Shown one piece after another: positions 58,745-64,000 of a DNA stretch of 64,000 bases. The notes under the pieces were generated by a model that saw nothing but the letters and a program-made list of their open reading frames with translations, made no database searches and was not told the DNA's origin. This stretch comes from DATARH01 sp036008175 (lineage in GTDB: Bacteria; Pseudomonadota; Alphaproteobacteria; ATCC43930; CGMCC-115725), in assembly GCA_036008175.1 (NCBI GenBank), contig DASYOB010000095.1, forward strand, positions 28,722 through 92,721, read 5' to 3'. Position 1 is the first letter of the stretch. The number at the start of each line of letters is the position of its first letter. The translations under genes and the position numbers were made by a program.

Positions 58745-60133
58745 ATGCTTGAGGCCGCGTCCGCAGCCGCGATCAACCCGTTCGTGCCGCCGTTTCCGGC
58801 GCGGCCGCCCCGGGCACTGCCGCCACTGGCACTGCTCGCCACCGCGCGGCGCAATTACCTGGCGATCTGGGAAGAAAAGGCCTTCGAGTACCAGTTCTTT
58901 TCGGCACGTGTGCTGAACCGCCGGGTGTTCATCTGCAACAGCCCCGACACCGTCGCGCAAGCCTTCATCGCCATGCATGACAGCTTCGAGCGCAAGACCC
59001 CGCAGATGCGCCACGCGCTGTTCCCGCTGCTCGGTGACGGCCTCTTCATCAGCGACGGCGAGACCTGGCGAAAGCGTCGGCGCATCGTCGCGCCGATCGT
59101 GCATGCCTCGCGTATGGCGACGTTCGCGCCGGTCATGGTCGACGCGGCGGCGGAGGCGGCCGGGCGCTGGGCGGCGCTGCCCTCGGGGACGCCGATCGAC
59201 GCGCTGCGCGAGATGGCGACGCTGACCGCGGAGATCATCTGCCGCACCGTGTTCGGACCGCGGCTCGGCGCCGAGCATGCCACCGCGATCGTCGCCTCGT
59301 TCAGCGACTACCAACGGCTGATCGGCCAGCTCGACCTGCCCTACCTGCTCGGATTGCCGGATTGGGTGCCGCGCTTCTATTCGCCGGCGATCCGACGCGC
59401 CGCGCGTCGGATCCACGACGTGCTGGCGCATATCATCGCCCAGTGCACCAGCGGCGAAGCCTCGATGATCCGCCTCTTGCTTGACGCGCGCGATCCCGAG
59501 ACCGGCGAAGCGCTCGATCCCGAGGCATTGCGCAACGAAGCCGCGGTCATCTTCATGGCCGGGCACGAAACCACGGCGAATTCCCTGGCCTGGAGCTGGT
59601 ATCTGCTGTCGCAGGCGCCGGAGGCCGAAGCCCGGCTGCATGCCGAATTGGCTTCGGTGCTCGCGGGCCGGCCGCCGGCAATCGATGACGTGCCGCGACT
59701 TCCGTTCACCCGCGCCGTCTTCGAGGAGGCGATTCGGCTGTATCCGCCGGTGCCGTTCCTCGGCCGCCAGGCATTGCGCGACGAGAGGATCCGCAATCGC
59801 CGCATTCCGGCGGGGTCGATGGTGATGGTGGTGCCCTGGCTCTTACACCGGCACAGGCAGCTGTGGGACCGGCCCGACCACTTCATCCCCGAGCGGTTTC
59901 TGCCCGAGAACGCCGCCTCGCGGCAGCGCTACAGCTATGTGCCGTTCAGCGTCGGACCGCGGGTCTGCGCCGGCCAGGCCTTTGGCCAGACCGAAGCGAT
60001 CCTGTGCCTGGCGACGCTGGCGCAGCGTGCGCGGTTGCGGCTGGCGCCCGGAGCGGTCGTCGAGCCGGTCTGCCGACTGACCTTGCGGCCCGGCGACAGC
60101 CTGCCGATGCTGGTCGAACCGCGAAGCGGGTAG
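58745..60133 (+). CDS. cytochrome P450
   Basis: The 462-residue monooxygenase has the oxygen-activating AGHETT of the I helix, the ExxR motif in FEEAIRLYPP and the heme-binding PFSVGPRVCAGQAF. It needs partner reductases that are not visible here. ATG 58745 is chosen; a TTG-like extension begins 36 bases earlier. The end is two bases from the convergent hydrolase gene. Confidence 0.92.
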   Translation: MLEAASAAAINPFVPPFPARPPRALPPLALLATARRNYLAIWEEKAFEYQFFSARVLNRRVFICNSPDTVAQAFIAMHDSFERKTPQMRHALFPLLGDGLFISDGETWRKRRRIVAPIVHASRMATFAPVMVDAAAEAAGRWAALPSGTPIDALREMATLTAEIICRTVFGPRLGAEHATAIVASFSDYQRLIGQLDLPYLLGLPDWVPRFYSPAIRRAARRIHDVLAHIIAQCTSGEASMIRLLLDARDPETGEALDPEALRNEAAVIFMAGHETTANSLAWSWYLLSQAPEAEARLHAELASVLAGRPPAIDDVPRLPFTRAVFEEAIRLYPPVPFLGRQALRDERIRNRRIPAGSMVMVVPWLLHRHRQLWDRPDHFIPERFLPENAASRQRYSYVPFSVGPRVCAGQAFGQTEAILCLATLAQRARLRLAPGAVVEPVCRLTLRPGDSLPMLVEPRSG

Positions 60134-60134
60134 A

Positions 60135-61385
60135 TCAGGCTCCGACCGCGACCCGGCTCGGCACCGCGCTGCGATCCCCCGCGCGCCGCTCCCCGTAGAC
60201 GGCGGAAATCGCCGCCTCCGGATCGGCGGTGCGGTCCGCGAGAGAAACCGGTCCGCAGGCGATCATCGGATAGTCGTACTCACCGGGAATATCGTTTGCC
60301 ATCAGGAACTGAAAGTGCATCCGGAAGAAGTTCCAGTGAATCCGCCGATAGGTGGCGGGCAATATAATTTCCTTGAACTTCGCCGAGCGGATGGTCGGGT
60401 TGCAGCGCGGAGCTTCGAGCCGCAGCCCGAGGTCGCGCACCGGGTCGAAGCCGAACGCGTTCAGCACATCCTGCGGCGCCTGATACTCGACCCAAAGGAT
60501 CGAGGCCTCGATCGCCAGCCGGCCGATGTGCCGGCGCAATCTGTCGGCGGTGCGGACAAACCCGACCACCGGCAGGCACGAGCCGATCGTCAACAGCGCC
60601 AGCGCCGGCCCGCGCTGGCCGAGCTTCGGGTCGAGCGCCAGCGCCCGCGCCGCGACCTCGACGGCGACAGTCGTCCCGGTGCTGTGGCCGACGATCAGCA
60701 CTTCCTGCGCGTCGGTCGCCGCTACCGCCGCGGCGATCCGGCGCGCGAAGGCTTCGAGCCTTCCCTCGAATTCCGGGCGACGCCCGGCCGCCAATTGCCA
60801 GCTGAAGATCCAGCCGTCGAGCAGGTGGTAGACGTAGGCTTTCTTGATCCTGGGTGTCAGCGCCTTCAGCAGGCCGGCGGTAATCGCGCAGACCAACAGC
60901 GCCTTCATCGCGGCCGGAAGCGGCCAGAGCCAAGCGATCAGGCTGGTCACGCCGAAGCCAGTCAGTAGAACGGCCGACAAAACGGCGAGCAGCCCGACCC
61001 AGGGATAGATCACGAAGGCGGCGAAGTGCCAGTTCAGCCGAAACAGCTTCTGGATGACGCCGCCGCGCAGCGCCTCGAACAAGGAGCCGAACAGCAGCGG
61101 CAGGCGAGCCACCCAGCGGCGGTCGAAATCGCGCCGCACCAAATCGTCCCAGCGCAACACCTCATAGGCCGTCTCGGTGCGCCAGCCGGCGTTGCCGGCG
61201 CTGACCGACCAGCGCACCGACGGTATCGAATCGTCGCGCTCGACCGGCCCGATCTCGCGCTCGATGCCGAAACGCCGGGCGATTTGCGCCATCCCGGTGG
61301 CCATCAGCCGCCGATAGCGGGTATCGGCCAGCTCGTCGTAGCCGGGACAGAAGAACACCAGCCGCTTTGTCACGTGATGCTGCAT
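60135..61385 (-). CDS. membrane-associated alpha/beta-hydrolase-like protein
   Basis: The protein of about 416 residues starts with KRLVFFCPGYDELADTRYRRL. Two hydrophobic helices follow near residues 120-170, then a lipase-like region with VLIVGHSTGTTVAVEVA (nucleophile Ser in GHSTG). The C-terminal part lacks a clear Asp and His. It may be a lipid or polymer hydrolase at the inner membrane. Start ATG 61385 is preferred to TTG 61394. Confidence 0.65.
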   Translation of the reverse strand: MQHHVTKRLVFFCPGYDELADTRYRRLMATGMAQIARRFGIEREIGPVERDDSIPSVRWSVSAGNAGWRTETAYEVLRWDDLVRRDFDRRWVARLPLLFGSLFEALRGGVIQKLFRLNWHFAAFVIYPWVGLLAVLSAVLLTGFGVTSLIAWLWPLPAAMKALLVCAITAGLLKALTPRIKKAYVYHLLDGWIFSWQLAAGRRPEFEGRLEAFARRIAAAVAATDAQEVLIVGHSTGTTVAVEVAARALALDPKLGQRGPALALLTIGSCLPVVGFVRTADRLRRHIGRLAIEASILWVEYQAPQDVLNAFGFDPVRDLGLRLEAPRCNPTIRSAKFKEIILPATYRRIHWNFFRMHFQFLMANDIPGEYDYPMIACGPVSLADRTADPEAAISAVYGERRAGDRSAVPSRVAVGA

Positions 61386-61564
61386 GCGCGGCAATTACTT
61401 TAGGTCCAAGTGGCAAGCGATTCGACGCGCCGAGACTATCGTAGGCGCCGGTCGCGGCAAACCTCCGCGACGGGTCCGCCCGCCAGGCCACGCGGTGCAT
61501 TTGGGTTGCGCGGGTCAGGCGCTTCCCGGAGACTGCCGGCCGATTTCGCGGGGTCGGCGCTCGG

Positions 61565-62197
61565 ATGCTGCTGGGCTTTTTGCTGAAGGGGGTGCTGGTC
61601 GGCCTGATCATTGCCGTCCCTACCGGCCCAGTCGGGGTTCTCTGCATCCGGCGGACGATTTTTCATGGCCAGCTCGCCGGGTTCGTTTCCGGGCTTGGCG
61701 CCGCCAGTGCGGACGCGATCTTCGGGATCATCGCCGCGTTCGGCCTCAGCGTCGTCTCCGAGTTGCTGCTCGACTACCAGCAATGGCTGCGCCTCGGCGG
61801 CTCGGCCTTTCTGTTGTTTCTCGGCATCACCGCCTTCACCTCCGATCCGCTCGAAGGCACGCAGGATCAGCGCGATCCCGAAGACCTGATCGCCGACTTC
61901 GCCTCTACTTTCTTGCTGACCATCACCAACCCGATCACGATCCTCGCCTTTCTCGCGATCTTTGCCGGCATCGGCTTCAGCGGCGCCCATGCAACGCTGG
62001 GCCGCGCGGCAATCTTGGTGCTGGGGGTATGGATCGGCTCGCTCGTGTGGTGGGCGGCGCTGGCGCTCGGCGCCGGAGCGATGCGGGTCTCGTTCGGACG
62101 CCAGCACCTGGTTTGGATCAACCGCGGCTCCGGCGGGATATTGGTATTATCCGGGATAGCGCTGCTTGGCAGCTCGCTATTTCGTTATTTCGGCTGA
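61565..62197 (+). CDS. LysE-family exporter
   Basis: The 210-residue inner-membrane protein has about six hydrophobic helices and the family's start (AVPTGPVGVLCIRRTI) and middle (TSDPLEGTQDQRD, NPITILAFLAIFAG). Members export amino acids or similar metabolites. It precedes the PaiB-like gene by 12 bases and may be expressed with it. Confidence 0.84.
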   Translation: MLLGFLLKGVLVGLIIAVPTGPVGVLCIRRTIFHGQLAGFVSGLGAASADAIFGIIAAFGLSVVSELLLDYQQWLRLGGSAFLLFLGITAFTSDPLEGTQDQRDPEDLIADFASTFLLTITNPITILAFLAIFAGIGFSGAHATLGRAAILVLGVWIGSLVWWAALALGAGAMRVSFGRQHLVWINRGSGGILVLSGIALLGSSLFRYFG

Positions 62198-62209
62198 CCC
62201 GAGGTCGAC

Positions 62210-62830
62210 ATGGTCTATCTGCCGCCTGCCTTCACCGAAACCCGCAGCGAGGTATTGCTCGCGCATATCGAGCGGCACGATTTCGCCATGCTGGTGACGC
62301 ACGGTGGCGGCGGGTTGATCGTCAGCCAGATCCCGTTCCTGGTCGAGCAGCGCGACGGCAAGCTGTTTCTGCAGGGCCATCTGGCGCGCCGGAACCCGCA
62401 GCTCGCCGAGCTCGACGGCACGACCGAGGCGCTCGCCGTCTTCGCCGGTCCGCACGCCTATATCTCGCCGAGCTGGTACGAGGCGGGGCCGAGCGTCCCG
62501 ACCTGGAATTACGCCACGGTCCACGCCTATGGCCCGGCGCGGCGGATCGACGAGGCGGATTGGCTGCGCGAGCTGGTCCGGCGCCTGTCCGATCGGCACG
62601 AGGCGCGCGAGCCGACGCCGTGGCGGATGGAAGAGCTGCCCAAGACCTATGTGCAATCGATGCTGAAAGGCATTGTCGGCGTCGAGATCACGGTCGACCG
62701 GCTCGAAGGCAAGTTCAAGCTGAGCCAGAACCGTCCGGCGGGCGACCGGCCGCGCATTATCGCCGCGCTCGAGCGCCGCGCCGATCCGGAGTCCGCCGCG
62801 GTCGCGGATCTGATGCGCAAGATGGATTGA
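62210..62830 (+). CDS. PaiB-type FMN-binding protein
   Basis: The 206-residue protein has the FMN-binding split-barrel of PaiB: YLPPAFTETRSEVLLAHIERHDF, GHLARRNPQLAEL, FAGPHAYISPSWYE and PTWNYATVHAYG, with a C-terminal KFKLSQNRP. PaiB is called a transcriptional regulator but may act through FMN. Start and length match the family. Confidence 0.88.
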   Translation: MVYLPPAFTETRSEVLLAHIERHDFAMLVTHGGGGLIVSQIPFLVEQRDGKLFLQGHLARRNPQLAELDGTTEALAVFAGPHAYISPSWYEAGPSVPTWNYATVHAYGPARRIDEADWLRELVRRLSDRHEAREPTPWRMEELPKTYVQSMLKGIVGVEITVDRLEGKFKLSQNRPAGDRPRIIAALERRADPESAAVADLMRKMD

Positions 62831-62840
62831 GCAAGGAATC

Positions 62841-63023
62841 TCAATCGCGGCCGTCGTCGCGCCAGATACCGAGAAAAAACCGCGAGCGCCTTTTGCGGTT
62901 CCGGTCGCCCTCGGCTTGCACATCGGACAGTCCGATATTTTTGCGGTCGATCCAGCGCTTGGCGATGATGCCGAGCGCCACAAAGGGCGCGACATAGACG
63001 GCCAAGATTAAGAGCGCGTCCAT
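62841..63023 (-). CDS. small membrane protein downstream of recX
   Basis: The 60-residue protein has one hydrophobic helix (ALLILAVYVAPFVALGIIA) and a basic tail ending FFLGIWRDDGRD. It begins three bases after the recX stop, so it is likely cotranscribed. Its function is unknown. Confidence 0.6.
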   Translation of the reverse strand: MDALLILAVYVAPFVALGIIAKRWIDRKNIGLSDVQAEGDRNRKRRSRFFLGIWRDDGRD

Positions 63024-63026
63024 TGC

Positions 63027-63587
63027 TCATTCCGCCGGGGCAAGCAACAAGGCGACCGCGTCCGGGTCGGCGCAGGCCAACACCGCCTCGGCCGCTTGTC
63101 GCCCGAATCCGGCGCGGGCGAAGGCGGCCAGCGCGCGGTCGCGGTCGCCGGGGGATACCGGATCTCGCCGGAACGGGCCGAGACGGCGGCGCCGGGCAAA
63201 GGCGCAGGCAGCGGCGAGATCGGGATCGATGTCGCCGTCCCGCAACGAGCGCAGCGCCGCCGCCGCCTCTTCCGCCCCGACCCCCTTGGCCGCAAGCCCT
63301 GCCGCGATCCGGCGCAGCGAATGGCCGCGGGAGAGGCGCGCCCGCGCCCGCGCGGCGGCATAGGCAGCATCGTCGAGGAGCCCCGCTCCGCGATAGCGCG
63401 CGATCAGCGCGTCGATCAGCGAGTCCGTCGCGGCCGCGGCCTCTCTCTGAGCGCCGAGCCGGCGCCGTATTCGCCGGCGCAATACCCGGCGCAGATTCTC
63501 CGCCGAGCTGGCGAACCGGCCGAGGTAGGACAGCGCCCACTTCTCGATCAATGCTGGGTCGATATCGGTTTCCGTCTGGTCTGTCAT
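63027..63587 (-). CDS. recX: regulatory protein RecX
   Basis: The 186-residue helical protein has the repeated three-helix units of RecX: WALSYLGRFASSAENLRRVLRRR, IARYRGAGLLDDAAYAAARARARLSRGHSLRRIAAGLAAKG in order, then LRDGDIDPDLAAACAFARRRRLG. RecX binds RecA filaments and controls recombination. Start ATG 63587 agrees with the family. Confidence 0.88.
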   Translation of the reverse strand: MTDQTETDIDPALIEKWALSYLGRFASSAENLRRVLRRRIRRRLGAQREAAAATDSLIDALIARYRGAGLLDDAAYAAARARARLSRGHSLRRIAAGLAAKGVGAEEAAAALRSLRDGDIDPDLAAACAFARRRRLGPFRRDPVSPGDRDRALAAFARAGFGRQAAEAVLACADPDAVALLLAPAE

Positions 63588-63690
63588 GCGGCCAGCGATG
63601 CCTGTGGCCTAAACCCTGCGGGAAAACCTATAACCCCCTGACCCGCCCGTCTCTACCGCTGTTCCGCCCTCGAACCGCCGCAAAACCGTA

Positions 63691-64000
63691 TTGAGCGAAG
63701 CCGCGCCCTCCTTTCCGACGACCGTCGAACCCCGGCTGCGGATCGTCATTCCGCTGATCGTCGGTTGCGCCTTTTTCATGGAGGGGCTCGATTCGACGAT
63801 GATCGCGGTGTCGATCCCGGCGATGGCGAAGAGCCTCGGCGAGAACCCGCTGCGCCTCAATTTGGTGATCGCGAGCTATCTGTTGAGCCTCGCGGTGTTC
63901 ATCCCGGTCAGTGGCTGGATCGCCGACCGGCTCGGCACCCGCATCGTCTTCTGCATCGCGGTGCTGATCTTCGCCGGCGGATCGGCCTTGTGCGGCCTGG
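63691..64000 (+). CDS. MFS transporter, start only (DHA2-type)
   Basis: The visible 103 codons encode a short soluble start and three membrane helices (RIVIPLIVGCAFFMEGLDSTM, IASYLLSLAVFIPVSGWIADRLGTR and a third). The motif GWIADRLGTR is the loop of 14-helix drug exporters. No ATG was found; TTG 63691 is the likely start. The gene leaves the window at the right edge. Confidence 0.75.
   Translation, partial: MSEAAPSFPTTVEPRLRIVIPLIVGCAFFMEGLDSTMIAVSIPAMAKSLGENPLRLNLVIASYLLSLAVFIPVSGWIADRLGTRIVFCIAVLIFAGGSALCGL

Noticed and set aside
1..64000. CRISPR array or tRNA/rRNA genes
   Set aside because: No regularly spaced direct repeats, cloverleaf folds or rRNA sequence were found by eye in either strand.

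Overview
The window is a GC-rich, densely coding chromosomal segment. It looks like an alphaproteobacterium: a kpsC-type capsule gene, a tandem glycine riboswitch ahead of gcvT-gcvH-gcvPA-gcvPB, dmeF-type metal efflux, hldE, OmpA-type porins, a nadA-nadC operon with NadQ-like palindromes, and many Cox-like molybdenum hydroxylase and SDR genes. A ribosome-binding site near 3241-3250 is complementary to the alphaproteobacterial type of 16S 3' tail. No rRNA, tRNA, CRISPR array or replication origin was seen. Genus and order cannot be fixed from the sequence alone.

Region by region. 1-3300 is accessory DNA: the edge of a secreted-protein gene, an IS1595/ISXO2-type insertion sequence, a DUF6471-like gene, an AT-richer membrane protein gene, a small membrane-protein ORF and a compact minus-strand transcription unit for a 23-residue peptide with its own promoter-like sequence and terminator. 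3477-7576 holds an alpha/beta hydrolase, a MetE-C-like protein, a phage-type small protein and a ThDP-dependent enzyme. 7712-10150 is a small defence or toxin-antitoxin region: a frameshifted brnT, an HTH antitoxin and a HicB-like protein are translationally coupled on the minus strand, and a CAP12/Pycsar-type TIR protein follows in the same direction. A divergent orphan MNT nucleotidyltransferase closes the region.

10633-21349 is catabolic: a bicupin, a two-subunit Rieske oxygenase facing a four-gene molybdenum hydroxylase operon (medium, large, small, large), and a PQQ sugar dehydrogenase fused to cytochrome c. 21562-28349 has a degenerate SDR, hldE, dmeF, an enolase-superfamily enzyme, an orphan periplasmic binding protein and a 1-Cys peroxiredoxin. 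28515-33230 is the glycine cleavage operon under a tandem glycine riboswitch. 33311-36267 carries housekeeping genes (a lipoprotein, a CDGSH protein, thrB, rnhA and a winged-helix-like protein).

36343-47831 carries more oxidoreductases, a TetR regulator, LTXXQ and OmpA envelope proteins and homogentisate dioxygenase. 47995-54000 has tandem NIPSNAP genes, a secreted barnase-family RNase, tandem amidases and the nadA-nadC operon. 54126-58727 is a capsule cluster (KpsC, SDR, LTA-synthase-like protein), followed by a P450, a hydrolase, LysE, PaiB, a small membrane protein and recX. The start of an MFS transporter runs off the right edge. Four types of short palindromic repeat are scattered through the window, and one lies inside a reading frame.
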